64,000 nt of DNA from Lewinellaceae bacterium (GCA_020636005.1 JACJYR010000001.1:2794501-2858500), one strand, 5' to 3'; shown: positions 16,869-26,392, numbered from the stretch's first letter. Made by a program: numbers and translations. Notes: generated by a model from the letters alone, not told the origin.

Positions 16869-17840
16869 ATGTCTCAAACAGCCTACAAATCAGACGTCGA
16901 AGCCGTGGACGGCATGGCGCAATCCTACAAAGACTTAAAAAAAGAAATAGCCAAAATCATCGTGGGGCAGGACGAGGTGGTGAAAACCGTCATCATTTCC
17001 CTTTTCAGCAACGGCCACAGTTTGCTGGTCGGTGTGCCTGGCCTGGCGAAAACCCTTTTGGTGAGCACCATCGCCGAAGTGCTCGACCTTGGCTTCAAGC
17101 GTATCCAGTTCACGCCCGACCTGATGCCCTCCGACATTACCGGCTCGGAGATCCTTGGCGAGGATCGCCATTTCAAATTCAACAAAGGCCCGCTGTTTTC
17201 CAATATCGTCCTCGCCGACGAGATCAACCGGACGCCGCCCAAGACGCAGGCAGCCTTGTTGGAGGCCATGCAGGAGCGCTCGGTGACAGTCGCCGGCGAC
17301 CGCCACGCGCTGCCTACGCCTTTTTTCGTATTGGCCACGCAAAACCCCATCGAGCAGGAGGGCACCTATCCACTGCCAGAAGCACAGCTCGACCGTTTCA
17401 TGTTCAACATCCCGCTCGATTATCCTTCGTACCAAGAGGAAATCAATGTGGTGAAAAGCACGACCGGGGTGCAGAAAGCAGACTTAAAGCACATCCTGAA
17501 CGATACGCAAATACTTGGTTTTCAACAGCTTGTCCGTAAAATACCCATTGCCGACAACGTGCTGGAATATGCCGTGTCGCTGGCCACCAAAACCCGCCCC
17601 GGCACCGACCGTGCAACGGAAATGGTGAACAGCTATATCTCCTGGGGCGCAGGGCCAAGGGCTTCCCAATACCTGGTGTTTGGTGCAAAATGCCATGCAG
17701 CCATCAGCGGGAAATACTCGCCCGATATTGAAGATGTGCGGGCCATCGCCAAGTACGTGCTGCGCCACCGCATCGTGCGCAACTACAAGGCCGAGGCAGA
17801 GGGGATTACGGAGGAGCGCATCATAGAGAGTTTGTATTAA
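16869..17840 (+). CDS. MoxR-family AAA+ ATPase
   Basis: 323 residues. Walker A reads GVPGLAKTLL, Walker B VLADEINRTPPKTQ, sensor 1 ATQNPIEQEGTYPLPEAQLD then RFMF, all typical of the MoxR subgroup MRP. These ATPases act as chaperones that activate partner proteins, often with VWA or DUF58 proteins. Here no DUF58, VWA or transglutaminase gene follows. A DUF4129-like gene sits 8.5 kb away at 26418. A -7 element TATATTTG at 16777-16784 would give a leader of about 78 nt. Confidence 0.93.
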   Translation: MSQTAYKSDVEAVDGMAQSYKDLKKEIAKIIVGQDEVVKTVIISLFSNGHSLLVGVPGLAKTLLVSTIAEVLDLGFKRIQFTPDLMPSDITGSEILGEDRHFKFNKGPLFSNIVLADEINRTPPKTQAALLEAMQERSVTVAGDRHALPTPFFVLATQNPIEQEGTYPLPEAQLDRFMFNIPLDYPSYQEEINVVKSTTGVQKADLKHILNDTQILGFQQLVRKIPIADNVLEYAVSLATKTRPGTDRATEMVNSYISWGAGPRASQYLVFGAKCHAAISGKYSPDIEDVRAIAKYVLRHRIVRNYKAEAEGITEERIIESLY

Positions 17841-17854
17841 GCTTGATGTGTATA

Positions 17855-17899
17855 AAAAAAGAGGCTGGTCTGCTTGAGCGGGTCAGCCTCTTTTTTTTT
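17855..17899 (+). terminator. Intrinsic terminator after the MoxR gene
   Basis: Arms GAGGCTG (17861-17867) and CAGCCTC (17884-17890) are followed by nine T. The stem lies 21 bp past the stop codon. Confidence 0.85.
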
Positions 17900-17925
17900 C
17901 GGGGGTCAGGTTATTTTCACGCTTT

Positions 17926-18036
17926 AGGATCGAAGGAAAAATAATCCCGATTTCACATCGGGATTATTTTTAAAAAACCCCTACGTTGCTGGGGTTTTCA
18001 AAATCAAAATGGTGAAGTTATTTTTTCATCGTTACT
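17926..18036 (+). repeat. ~110-bp hairpin-rich repeat, copy 1
   Basis: Begins AGGATCGAAGGAAAAATAA and ends TTATTTTTTCATCGTTACT; these ends are imperfect inverted repeats of each other (15 of 19). Inside are two hairpins: a 15-bp stem around ATCCCGAT-TTCAC-ATCGGGAT and an AAAACCCC/GGGGTTTT-type stem. Other copies lie at 33936-34036, 34137-34240, 39049-39157 and 40548-40659. It encodes no protein. MITE-like or REP-like by structure. Confidence 0.8.
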
Positions 18037-18222
18037 TCCTTAGAAAAACTACAGAGGTTGATATGGAAGGGGAAGGTCAGGTAATAACTTGCCGAAAAAT
18101 CTTTGCCCCGCTAATTTTGTTTAATAACGCAGGAAAAGCAACAGGTACTAGTGGTTTTCCAAAAACAGCCCCCAAGAAAAGGTTTTTAAAAAAGTACATT
18201 TTATATTTTCATCGCGCTTGCT

Positions 18223-20781
18223 TTGCAGCTTCCTGATCCAACCAATATTGCCTTGCAGAATAATTCTTTACATCCCATCTTGGCCACCAGCACCTTCGCC
18301 GAAGTCATCTTGCCATTGGCGGTGCCGAAGCCCTACACCTACTCGGTACCAGAAGCACTCATAGCTCAGGTACGCATGGGCTGCCGGGTGGAGGTTCAGT
18401 TTGGCGGGAACAAACTCTATGCAGGCCTGGTGTTGAAGATACACCACAAAACCCCCGACCACCGGGTCAAGGAAATACTCAATGTAATTGACAAGGAGCC
18501 GGTACTGAACGAAAAGACTTTGCAATACTGGCAATGGCTCGCCGGCTACTATTGCTGCTCCCTCGGCGAGGTGATGGATGCAGCGCTGCCCGCCAACCTG
18601 AAGCTGGCCAGTGAGCGCCGCCTCGTGCTCAGTCCTCTCTACGACGCCAACTTTGGTGGGCTGGACGACAAGGAATTCCTCATTGCCGAGGCACTGAGCC
18701 TTCAAGAGACCATCACCATTGAAGACGTGCGGCAGATACTCAACCAGAGAACCGTTTTCCCTACCATCAAAAGGCTGTTGGATAAAAAGGTCATCTACCT
18801 CTACGAGGAGATGGCGGAAAAATACAAACCCAAACGGGTCGCTTGTGTCCGTTTGGCCGAGCCTTACCGCTCCCAACAAGAACTACTGCAGGAAGCTTTT
18901 GAAATGTGTGCTAAAGCATTGCGGCAGACAGAAGCACTGATGGCCTTCGTCCAATTGGAACGGAAGCACAAACCGGAAGATGGGGGCGTACTGCGTTCGG
19001 AGCTTTACAAAAAAGCCAGCATAGATTCTTCTGTACTGAATGCCATGGCAAAAAAGGGCATCTTCGAATTGTACGAAAAAGAAGTGAGCCGGCTTGGCGG
19101 TTTTGAGGAAGAACTGAGCGAAGCCGAGTCCCTTTCCGACCAGCAAACCCGGGCGCTGGAAGAAATCCATGCCCATTTCACTGAAAAAAACACCGTCCTG
19201 CTGCACGGCGTGACGGGCAGCGGCAAGACGCGGGTGTATGTAGAACTCATCCGGGAAGCCATCGAGCGGGGCGAACAAGTGCTTTACCTTTTGCCGGAAG
19301 TGGCCCTCACTACGCAGATTATCAGTCGGTTGCAAAAAATATTCGGCGACCAGATTGCAGTTTACCATCACCGTATCACCCACAACGATCGGGTGGAACT
19401 TTGGCAAAAGGTGCAACAATTTGGCAACGAAAAAACTGCCGGCCTGCCTGTTGTCGGCGCTGCCTGCTGCATCCTTGGCGCCCGCTCTGCCTTGTTCCTT
19501 CCTTTTGAAAAACTGGGCCTCGTCATTGTGGACGAAGAGCACGACACCTCTTACAAACAAAACGACCCCGCTCCCCGCTACAGCGGCCGGGATGCCGCCA
19601 TTTACCTGGCCCACCTGCACGGGGCAAAAGTGCTGCTCGGCACGGCCACGCCCTCACTCGAAAGCTACCAAAACGCCAAAACTGGAAAATATGGACTGGT
19701 AGAAATGACAGAGCGTTTCGGCGGCATCGAATTGCCGGAAACCCTTATCGTGGACGCAAAGGAAGAGGCAAAACTGCGCAAGCTGCAAAGCCATTTCACC
19801 AGTGTGTTGCTGGACGAATTGAAGGCAGCGTTGGGGAGGGGCGAGCAGGCTATATTGTTCCAAAACCGCCGTGGCTATGCGCCCACCCTTCGATGCACTG
19901 CCTGCGGGTGGCACTCCGAATGCATCCATTGCGATGTGAGCCTGACCTACCACAAATACCGCAACAACCTGCAATGCCATTACTGTGGCTACCAAATTGC
20001 CCTGGCCAGCACCTGCCCCGCCTGCGGCAGTATCGAACTGAAACTCCAGGGCTTCGGCACCGAAAAAATTGAGGACGAATTAAAAATATACCTCCCCGAA
20101 GCGAACATCGGCCGCATGGACTACGACGCCGTGCGCACAAAAGACGCCCATGCCCGCATCATCAATGATTTTGAGGAAAAACGCCTGGACATACTCGTTG
20201 GCACACAGATGGTGACGAAGGGTTTGGATTTTGACAATGTGGGGGTGGTAGGTGTCATCAGCGCTGACCAGTTGTTGCAGTTCCCCGATTTCCGGTCGGG
20301 CGAGCGGGGCTTCCAACTCATCACCCAGGTGGCGGGGCGAGCCGGCCGGCGTGGCAAACGGGGCAAGGTGATCGTGCAGGCGATGAACGTGGCGCACCCT
20401 GTGCTGCGGGAGGTTTTCGACAACGATTTCCAGGCATTCTTCGGACGTGAGATCATGGAGCGGAAGGCATTTGCCTACCCACCCTTTACCCGGCTTATCA
20501 AAGTGACCTTGAAGCACAAAAAGCCGGATGTGGTCAACCGGGGCGCTACCGTGTTTGCAAATGTGCTGAAAAGTAAATTAGACAAGCGGGTGCTCGGCCC
20601 CTCCGTGCCGGGTGTCGGAAGGGTGCGGGGGCAGTTTTTGCTGGATGTCCTGATAAAAATGGAAATGAAGCCCGGTCTGTGGAAAATGACGAAAGACCTG
20701 ATTTGGGAGGCCACCCAAACGATGCAACAGAAGGAGGGATTTTCTACGGTACGGGTGAACGTGGATGTTGATCCCGTTTAA
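18223..20781 (+). CDS. priA: Primosomal protein N' (replication restart helicase PriA)
   Basis: 852 residues if the TTG at 18223 is used. No ATG is available before residue ~49, and a second TTG at 18280 lies nearer where relatives begin (STFAEVILPLAVPKPYTYSV). Walker A is GVTGSGKTRVY, Walker B VDEEHDTSYKQ, and helicase motif V-VI GTQMVTKGLDF and QVAGRAGRRGKRG. Eight zinc-binding cysteines sit in CTACGWHSECIHCDV and CHYCGYQIALASTCPACGS. PriA reloads the replisome at collapsed forks. The start codon is the only real uncertainty. Confidence 0.95.
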   Translation: MQLPDPTNIALQNNSLHPILATSTFAEVILPLAVPKPYTYSVPEALIAQVRMGCRVEVQFGGNKLYAGLVLKIHHKTPDHRVKEILNVIDKEPVLNEKTLQYWQWLAGYYCCSLGEVMDAALPANLKLASERRLVLSPLYDANFGGLDDKEFLIAEALSLQETITIEDVRQILNQRTVFPTIKRLLDKKVIYLYEEMAEKYKPKRVACVRLAEPYRSQQELLQEAFEMCAKALRQTEALMAFVQLERKHKPEDGGVLRSELYKKASIDSSVLNAMAKKGIFELYEKEVSRLGGFEEELSEAESLSDQQTRALEEIHAHFTEKNTVLLHGVTGSGKTRVYVELIREAIERGEQVLYLLPEVALTTQIISRLQKIFGDQIAVYHHRITHNDRVELWQKVQQFGNEKTAGLPVVGAACCILGARSALFLPFEKLGLVIVDEEHDTSYKQNDPAPRYSGRDAAIYLAHLHGAKVLLGTATPSLESYQNAKTGKYGLVEMTERFGGIELPETLIVDAKEEAKLRKLQSHFTSVLLDELKAALGRGEQAILFQNRRGYAPTLRCTACGWHSECIHCDVSLTYHKYRNNLQCHYCGYQIALASTCPACGSIELKLQGFGTEKIEDELKIYLPEANIGRMDYDAVRTKDAHARIINDFEEKRLDILVGTQMVTKGLDFDNVGVVGVISADQLLQFPDFRSGERGFQLITQVAGRAGRRGKRGKVIVQAMNVAHPVLREVFDNDFQAFFGREIMERKAFAYPPFTRLIKVTLKHKKPDVVNRGATVFANVLKSKLDKRVLGPSVPGVGRVRGQFLLDVLIKMEMKPGLWKMTKDLIWEATQTMQQKEGFSTVRVNVDVDPV

Positions 20782-20821
20782 CGAATTGTGTTTTGGTGTT
20801 TGTGTGTTTAGGCACTTGCAC

Positions 20822-20865
20822 AAAAAAAGAGAGGAGAAAGAAGGCTTGAGCCACCCTTTCTCCTC
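20822..20865 (-). terminator. Minus-strand hairpin with T run
   Basis: A 10-bp perfect stem (20831-20840 with 20856-20865). Read on the minus strand it is followed by TCTTTTTTTG. It would back up the palindromic terminator at 21021 for transcripts from 21443. No T run follows on the plus strand, so it is a weak candidate for priA. Confidence 0.5.
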
Positions 20866-21020
20866 CCGGAAACAAATTTAAACTGAAGATAGATGACATA
20901 GCTTTATCAAGCGCCGTGCCATCGGCATAAGTGCCTTGTTATCAGTTTTATATGAAAAAGATAAGCTAAAAAATACGTGCAGAACCGGACGTAATATGTT
21001 CGTTATCGGACGTTTGTGAA

Positions 21021-21066
21021 ATGAAAAAGCCCCGGTTTGGATGCATCCAAACCGGGGCTTTTTCAT
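21021..21066. terminator. Perfect 46-bp palindrome acting as a bidirectional terminator
   Basis: The two halves, 21021-21043 and 21044-21066, are exact reverse complements. They contain AAAAAGCCCCGG and CCGGGGCTTTTT, so each strand shows a GC-rich stem ending in a T run. It separates the convergent priA and the short T9SS gene. The minus-strand side ends only 21 bp from that gene's stop codon. Confidence 0.85.
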
Positions 21067-21086
21067 GGGTCTGTTTTTTACAAAAA

Positions 21087-21443
21087 CTACCGCTTGCTGA
21101 TGCGTTGGGTAGTGATTACTTTATTGGCGTTGTCAATGATGCGGACGAGGTACATGCCATTGGGCAGGTCAGTCACGTCGTAGTGCTGGTCTTTGTTCAC
21201 ATCGTCGAAAGATTTCAGTTTGCGGCCCACCAGGTTGAAAATGGCGATCTGCTTTACGTTTTCAGCTTTGTTGACGCTGATGTAGTTCGTAGCAGGATTT
21301 GGATAGATGGAGATTTTGACGGGCTGTTGGGTAGATAGGCTCTCTTGGGGGTAAGCGCCTCCACTCCCGTCGGGGCTTTGCTGCGAGAATGCGGCCAGCG
21401 AGCAGAAAGTCAAAAGGACAGCGAGTAAAGTTTGCTTCATCAA
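21087..21443 (-). CDS. Very short secreted protein made mostly of a type A T9SS sorting domain
   Basis: 118 residues. Signal peptide MMKQTLLAVLLTFCSLAAFS, then a ~20-residue linker (QQSPDGSGGAYPQESLSTQQ). The rest is the type A (Por secretion system) C-terminal domain: ISIYPNPATNYISVN, IAIFNLVGRKLKSF, DLPNGMYLVRI, TQRISKR. In most substrates this ~75-residue tail follows a large passenger; here there is almost none. It could be a surface filler, a regulator of the T9SS anchoring machinery, or the remains of a larger gene. Strong palindromic terminator just downstream. Confidence 0.85.
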   Translation of the reverse strand: MMKQTLLAVLLTFCSLAAFSQQSPDGSGGAYPQESLSTQQPVKISIYPNPATNYISVNKAENVKQIAIFNLVGRKLKSFDDVNKDQHYDVTDLPNGMYLVRIIDNANKVITTQRISKR

Positions 21444-21687
21444 ATGATTTTTTAAACGTAAAATTTATTTGGGTGCAAAATAAGCGCAAAAGCTAAACAT
21501 TTCAAGGGCTTTGGAAGATGTTTAGAAAAAATTAACGGATGCGGTACAATAATTAACTGCGCAAGGTTCATGCCGTACCCTGATCGAGGTATGTAAATAG
21601 TTGTTTGGGTAGTATGATTTTGTTTGAAAATTTTGGGGGAACAAAACCAAACTACCTTCAAACAAATCAATCTATTTCAAATAAAGC

Positions 21688-22830
21688 TCAATCCTCCATC
21701 ACCACTGCCTTTTCAATTACCTCTTCGTAATAAGCCTCGTACTGCGGGAGAATGTGGCGGATATCGAAACGCTCGGCTTGTTCAAGGGCATTATGGCGGA
21801 ATTGCTGCAGGACTTTTTCGTCACCCAAGATGCTGATGGCTTGTTGTGCCATGGATTCGACATCGCCCACCTTGCTTAAGAAACCAGTTTGTCCGTGAAT
21901 GTTTACTTCGGGCAGGCCACCTGCGTCAGTCGAAATCACGGGCACTTCACAGGCCATCGCTTCCAGGGCGGCCAGGCCAAAGCTCTCGCTTTCAGAAGGG
22001 ATGATAAACAGGTCGGAGATAGCAAGCAATTCTTCCACCGCATCCTGTTTCCCCAAAAAACGCACCTCGTCGCACAGGCCTATTTGCCTGCACATGTCTT
22101 CGATGCGCCTCCGTTCGGGGCCGTCCCCTATCAGCAGTAGTTTGCTGGGTATTTTTTCGTACACTTTCTGGAAGACCTTGATCACGTCCTCCACTCTTTT
22201 CACTTTCCTGAAATTGGAAGTGTGGGCGATGATGCGCTCCCCGTTCGGGGCGATGGCTTTTTTGAAATGATCCTTGTTGATTTTACGAAAGCGGTCAAAG
22301 TCCACAAAATTGTAAATGACACGTATGTCTTTGTCAATGTGGAACTTGCGCAGGGTTTCTTCTTTCAAGAAATCCGAAACGGCCGTCACCCCGTCTGATT
22401 TGCTGATGGAAAATTCCACCACGGGCTTGAATGCCGGATTCGTCCCGACGAGGGTAATATCGGTTCCGTGCAAGGTGGTAATGACGGGTACATAGCGCCC
22501 TTCCCGCAACAGGATTTTCTTTGCCATGTAGGCCACCGCCGCATGGGGAATGGCATAATGGACATGCAGGATGTCAAGGTTTTCATATTTTACCACCTCC
22601 ACCATCTTGCTGGCCAAGGCTGTGTCGTAGGGAGGGTACTCAAATAAAGGGTAGTCCTCGCCGGTGACCTCATGGTAAAAAACGTTTTCCTGAAAAGCTG
22701 CAAGCCGGGCAGGTCGCCGGTAAGTGATAAAATGGACTTCGTGCCCATGCCGGGCGAGCCCCATGCCCAGTTCGGTAGCGATGACGCCGCTACCGCCATA
22801 GGTTGGATAACATACTATGCCGATTTTCAT
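21688..22830 (-). CDS. bshA: N-acetyl-alpha-D-glucosaminyl L-malate synthase BshA
   Basis: 380 residues, GT4 family. The start MKIGIVCYPTYGGSGVIATE then LGMGLARHGHEVHFI is characteristic of BshA, followed by HVHYAIPHA and the C-terminal donor-binding ESESFGLAALEAMACE. BshA joins GlcNAc and L-malate in the first step of bacillithiol synthesis, the low-molecular-weight thiol used by many Bacteroidota. bshB and bshC are not adjacent. Confidence 0.93.
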   Translation of the reverse strand: MKIGIVCYPTYGGSGVIATELGMGLARHGHEVHFITYRRPARLAAFQENVFYHEVTGEDYPLFEYPPYDTALASKMVEVVKYENLDILHVHYAIPHAAVAYMAKKILLREGRYVPVITTLHGTDITLVGTNPAFKPVVEFSISKSDGVTAVSDFLKEETLRKFHIDKDIRVIYNFVDFDRFRKINKDHFKKAIAPNGERIIAHTSNFRKVKRVEDVIKVFQKVYEKIPSKLLLIGDGPERRRIEDMCRQIGLCDEVRFLGKQDAVEELLAISDLFIIPSESESFGLAALEAMACEVPVISTDAGGLPEVNIHGQTGFLSKVGDVESMAQQAISILGDEKVLQQFRHNALEQAERFDIRHILPQYEAYYEEVIEKAVVMED

Positions 22831-23208
22831 GTAATGTCCTGCGTGAAGTTAGCTGGTGATAAAGCAAGGAAGCACGGCCACTCTTCGCCGTTGCCCCTGG
22901 CTTTGGTTCAATGTGTGATTAACATTGCGCGAAAGGTTTTGTTTTATAGCGGTGTGCTGCAACTAAAGTCTGAGGGGCGTATTGGATATTTTCGGGGTCA
23001 CCTCCTGCTCGTTACCGGTAATTTTCCATTCTCAGAAAAAACTTACCAGTGATTGAAAGGTGCCTGTAAGCAAGCTGGCTTTTGGTACGGGCCAATGGAT
23101 AAATCACGGTCGGCCAGTTGGTCGCCGGCCCCCTTTCTAATATTATTATCTTCCACTATTTCCTATATTTGGGAATCTATCAAAAGGCTAACTTCTAAAT
23201 CATTTCAA
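22831..23208. other. Divergent intergenic region bshA / EEP hydrolase
   Basis: 378 bp with no convincing gene. A -7-like TATATTTG at 23164-23171 could start the EEP gene transcript with a ~30-nt leader. The rest shows no repeat or hairpin worth noting. Confidence 0.4.
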
Positions 23209-24048
23209 ATGGCAAAACTCTTCTCCCTTGCTTCCTGGAATATCGAGCACTTTGGCAAGCCCTGGGGCGATGCCGCCCGGGCCAAAGTGAAAAAAGTCGT
23301 AGAGTTTATCAAAATCCAAAACCCCGATGTCATTGGCATTTACGAGGTGGAAAGCAGTGAAATCTACGGCGAACTCGTCAACCAGATGCCCGGCTACACC
23401 TACCACATCACAGAGGGCGACCAGGCGCAGGAGATCCTGGTCGGTATCCGCAACGGCTTCACGGCCTTCATCACGCAAAAGCTGGAGTTCAAGTCCGGCG
23501 ACACCTTCTTGCGACCCGGCGTACTGCTCACTATCAATATTGATGGGCAGCATTTCCCCATCCTGTTTCTACACACCAAAAGCGGCAACGATGCCCGAGG
23601 CTTCGGCCTGCGGGACGACATGCTCAGCCGGGCGCTGAAGTTCCGCAAGGTGATGCAAAAAGCGGGCACCGATAACTACATCGTAGTAGGCGACCTCAAC
23701 ACCATGGGCATGAGCTACCCCTATGGCCATAGTATTGATGCAAAGGATGAAATCAAGCGGATGAGCAACAAGGCCAAGGGCTATTACGATATGCGGCCCT
23801 TGACAAAAACTAATCAGGCCACTTTCAGCAATGGCAGCACATCGTCTATCCCGCCCAGCGAGCTGGACCATGTTTTTGCAGCAGAAACAATGAAGTTCAC
23901 GGTGTTCGATACGCCCAAGGGCAAAGGTGAAGTGGACGTGCGTGGCTGGGCAGATTTCACGGACGTGGCAGGCCAGGACAAATGGATCAAGGAATTTTCC
24001 GATCATTGCCTGCTGTATTTGGAGGTATTGGATCAATCAAACGCTTAA
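23209..24048 (+). CDS. Cytoplasmic EEP-family (endonuclease/exonuclease/phosphatase) protein
   Basis: 279 residues from ATG 23209. This start is chosen because the EEP fold begins at once (MAKLFSLASWNIEHFGKPWG); the upstream in-frame codons have no domain. Catalytic landmarks: NIEHFG (Asn), IGIYEVES (Glu), LFLHTKSG (His), VVGDLNTMG (Asp, Asn) and FSDHCLLY (Asp-His). No signal peptide. Substrate unknown; nuclease or phosphodiesterase. The MscS gene begins 1 bp after its stop codon, so the two are in one operon. Confidence 0.88.
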   Translation: MAKLFSLASWNIEHFGKPWGDAARAKVKKVVEFIKIQNPDVIGIYEVESSEIYGELVNQMPGYTYHITEGDQAQEILVGIRNGFTAFITQKLEFKSGDTFLRPGVLLTINIDGQHFPILFLHTKSGNDARGFGLRDDMLSRALKFRKVMQKAGTDNYIVVGDLNTMGMSYPYGHSIDAKDEIKRMSNKAKGYYDMRPLTKTNQATFSNGSTSSIPPSELDHVFAAETMKFTVFDTPKGKGEVDVRGWADFTDVAGQDKWIKEFSDHCLLYLEVLDQSNA

Positions 24049-24049
24049 A

Positions 24050-24982
24050 ATGGATTTCAACCAATTCTTTGAACAGCTATTCGGAGAAACAACCAATGGA
24101 TGGGCGCTGCAAATATTATATTTCATCATTTGGTGTGCATTCATCTTGTTCCTCCTGTGGCTTGCCAACAAGGCTGCCAACCGCTACATAGAAGATGCAG
24201 CCAGCCGCTACCGGACGAGGAAGGTGGTAAGGTTTACGGGTTATGTGCTCATCGTGCTGCTGGCCATTGTCACCTTTACCGGCAACATCCAATATTTTGG
24301 GATTTCCATCGGCCTTTTTACGGCGGGTGTGGCGTTTGCTTTACAAGAGGTCATTTTGAGCGTGGCTGGCTGGATTTCCATTGCTGCCAACAACCTCTAC
24401 AAGCCGGGCGACCGCATTGAACTGAACGGCGTGAAAGGGGATGTCATTGATGTAGGCATTACTAAAACCACCCTCATGGAAATCGGTGTCTGGGTGGCGA
24501 GCGACAACTACACCGGCCGTATCGTGCAGCTCAGCAATGGGTTTGTGTTCAAAATGCCGGTGTACAACTATTCCCGTGACTTCCCTTTTTTATGGGACGA
24601 GATCAACCTGCCGGTACGCTATGGTTCTGATGTGGAAATGACGACAGCCATCCTAAAGAAAGCTGCCGGGGAGGTGGTCGGCGAATATGTCGAATTTGCC
24701 AAAACGCACTGGAAAGGCATGGTCAGGAAATACCTCATCGAGGACGCCCAGGTAGCCCCGGCTATTTCCCTGAGGCTCACCGACAACTGGATGGAATTCA
24801 ACCTGCGGTATGTGGTGGATTTCAAACAAAGGCGGGCCACCAAAAATGAGCTTTTTCGGCTGATCCAAAAGGAAGTAGAGGAAACAAAGGGGAAGGTCTC
24901 ACTGGCTTCCGCCACAATCGAGTTGGTGGGTTTGCCAGACGTCAGGTTTGTCAATGCCCGCAGGGATGCTGATGGCAAGTAA
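24050..24982 (+). CDS. MscS-family mechanosensitive channel
   Basis: 310 residues. Start set at ATG 24050, one base after the preceding stop. Transmembrane helices lie at about 20-40, 60-80 and 85-110, the last being the pore region YFGISIGLFTAGVAFALQEV then ILSVAGW. The beta domain follows (KPGDRIELNGVKGDVIDVGI) and a C-terminal alpha/beta domain. Likely a small-conductance osmotic release valve or an MscS-like ion channel in the inner membrane. Only moderately similar to the MscS protein at 25292-26179, so not a recent duplicate. Confidence 0.88.
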   Translation: MDFNQFFEQLFGETTNGWALQILYFIIWCAFILFLLWLANKAANRYIEDAASRYRTRKVVRFTGYVLIVLLAIVTFTGNIQYFGISIGLFTAGVAFALQEVILSVAGWISIAANNLYKPGDRIELNGVKGDVIDVGITKTTLMEIGVWVASDNYTGRIVQLSNGFVFKMPVYNYSRDFPFLWDEINLPVRYGSDVEMTTAILKKAAGEVVGEYVEFAKTHWKGMVRKYLIEDAQVAPAISLRLTDNWMEFNLRYVVDFKQRRATKNELFRLIQKEVEETKGKVSLASATIELVGLPDVRFVNARRDADGK

Positions 24983-25291
24983 GGCCGGAAACGTTTTAAA
25001 AATGGGGTCAATAGAGCTTAAGGGATCAAGGGTAGGGGAGATTGTATCAAAAACACCCCGCTTTTCATGGGTTTATAGACAATCGTCATTAAAAGTCATT
25101 GGTCATTGAAGTCATTTTATTGAAAGTCAGTGACTTAGAATTTTATCCCAATCAATTTTAAATGTGACTATCTATAATTGGCAGCTATCGCTGCTTGCTG
25201 ACTTATGATTCAGCTTCTTCTCCTGGGGTTCCAATGCCCCTGTCCAAATTCTTTACTTTTGCGCCCGCGTTATTTACAAAGCCTCTTTTAA
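24983..25291. other. Intergenic region between the two MscS genes
   Basis: 309 bp. A TCATTGGTCATTGAAGTCATTTTATTGAAAGTCA word repeat occupies about 25080-25135. A -7-like TACTTTTG at 25254-25261 lies 30 bp before the second channel gene, which therefore probably has its own promoter. Confidence 0.4.
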
Positions 25292-26179
25292 ATGAATTCC
25301 ATAATAGCAATAGATATAGTTACGCTGCTTTTTTCAGCGGGTATCATAGCCCTGACGTTTTTAGTGGCTTACCTTTTCCGCCGTTTTTTCAACCGCTTTA
25401 TCCTCAACTCGACCAGGCTGGTGAAAAACGACCCCACCAACTACAAGTTTTTAAAGCATGTTTTATCAAGCATCATCTACGTGGTGGGGTTCAGTATGGC
25501 CATCTATCGCATCGAAGCATTGCAGGTACTGGCCAGTTCGATGCTGGCAGGTGCGGGCATCCTGGCGGTGGCAGTTGGATTTGCCTCCCAAGCCGCCCTG
25601 AGCAATGTGATCAGCGGCCTTTTCCTCATCATTTTCAAACCCTACAGAATCAACGACCGGGTAACCATCAGGGATAATTTGCGGGGCATCGTAGAGGATA
25701 TTACCCTGCGCCACACCGTCATCCGGGATTTTGAAAACAGGCGCATCATCATTCCCAATACGGTCATGAGCGACGAGGTGATCGTGAACGCTGACATGGG
25801 CGAGGAAAAGGTTTGCCGTTTTGTGGAGGTCGGTATCAGCTATGATTCAGACATCGCCAAGGCCAGGCAAATCATGCAGGAGGAAGCGATGAAACACCCA
25901 CTGCACATTGACAACCGGAAACCCGAACAGATCGAGGAGGGCTTGGACGAGATTAGCGTCCGGTTGATCAGTTTTGGCGATTCTTCCGTCAACCTACGGG
26001 CCTGGGTATGGGCCGCCAACCAGGCCGATGGCTTCACGATGCACTGCGAACTGCTGGAAAGCATCAAGGCCCGTTTCGATGCGGAGGGGATTGAAATACC
26101 ATTTCCTTACCGGACGCTGGTTTTTAAAAATAGCCTGACACCGGATAAAAAAGAGGAGGCTGAACCCGAACATTTATAG
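25292..26179 (+). CDS. MscS-family mechanosensitive channel
   Basis: 295 residues with three N-terminal helices (to about residue 110). The pore helix and beta domain read GAGILAVAVGFASQAALSNV then ISGLFLIIFKPYRINDRVTI, a classic MscS signature with Gly/Ala spacing. The C-terminal domain ends in a charged tail. It lies after its own -7 element and before the 16-bp hairpin terminator at 26356. Acts in osmotic protection at the inner membrane. Confidence 0.92.
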   Translation: MNSIIAIDIVTLLFSAGIIALTFLVAYLFRRFFNRFILNSTRLVKNDPTNYKFLKHVLSSIIYVVGFSMAIYRIEALQVLASSMLAGAGILAVAVGFASQAALSNVISGLFLIIFKPYRINDRVTIRDNLRGIVEDITLRHTVIRDFENRRIIIPNTVMSDEVIVNADMGEEKVCRFVEVGISYDSDIAKARQIMQEEAMKHPLHIDNRKPEQIEEGLDEISVRLISFGDSSVNLRAWVWAANQADGFTMHCELLESIKARFDAEGIEIPFPYRTLVFKNSLTPDKKEEAEPEHL

Positions 26180-26355
26180 GCAATCTGTCAAATGGGCTAT
26201 TTGGCCAGAGGCTGCATCGCATTGGCCTGTCGCTGCCTGGCGGCGAACAAAGCGCTTTTAAAAAGGGGTGTTATTTTCAACGCAAAAGATTATCAGGAAA
26301 TTAGAAGTTATACAATTTGGGGTTAACTATTTTAATAGTTGATAATCAGGAGTTT

Positions 26356-26392
26356 AAATCATGGTGATTTTAAAAAAAAATCACCATGATTT
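26356..26392. terminator. Perfect 16-bp hairpin between convergent genes
   Basis: Arms 26356-26371 and 26377-26392 are exact complements around AAAAA. It lies between the MscS gene (ends 26179) and the convergent DUF4129-like gene (ends 26418). Its stem is AT-rich, so it may terminate in either direction or mark a structured element. Confidence 0.55.

Noticed and set aside
18009..18236. 75-codon open frame before priA
   Set aside because: It begins inside the repeat copy 1 and has no domain; composition follows the repeat and gap.
21021..21338. Plus-strand and minus-strand reading frames that both begin MKKPRFGCIQTGAFS
   Set aside because: Both start inside the 46-bp palindrome, which explains the identical beginnings; the rest is the antisense of the T9SS gene or AT-rich gap.
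24050..26179. Two MscS genes as a recent tandem duplication
   Set aside because: The proteins differ over most of their length and have separate promoter elements; they share only the family fold.
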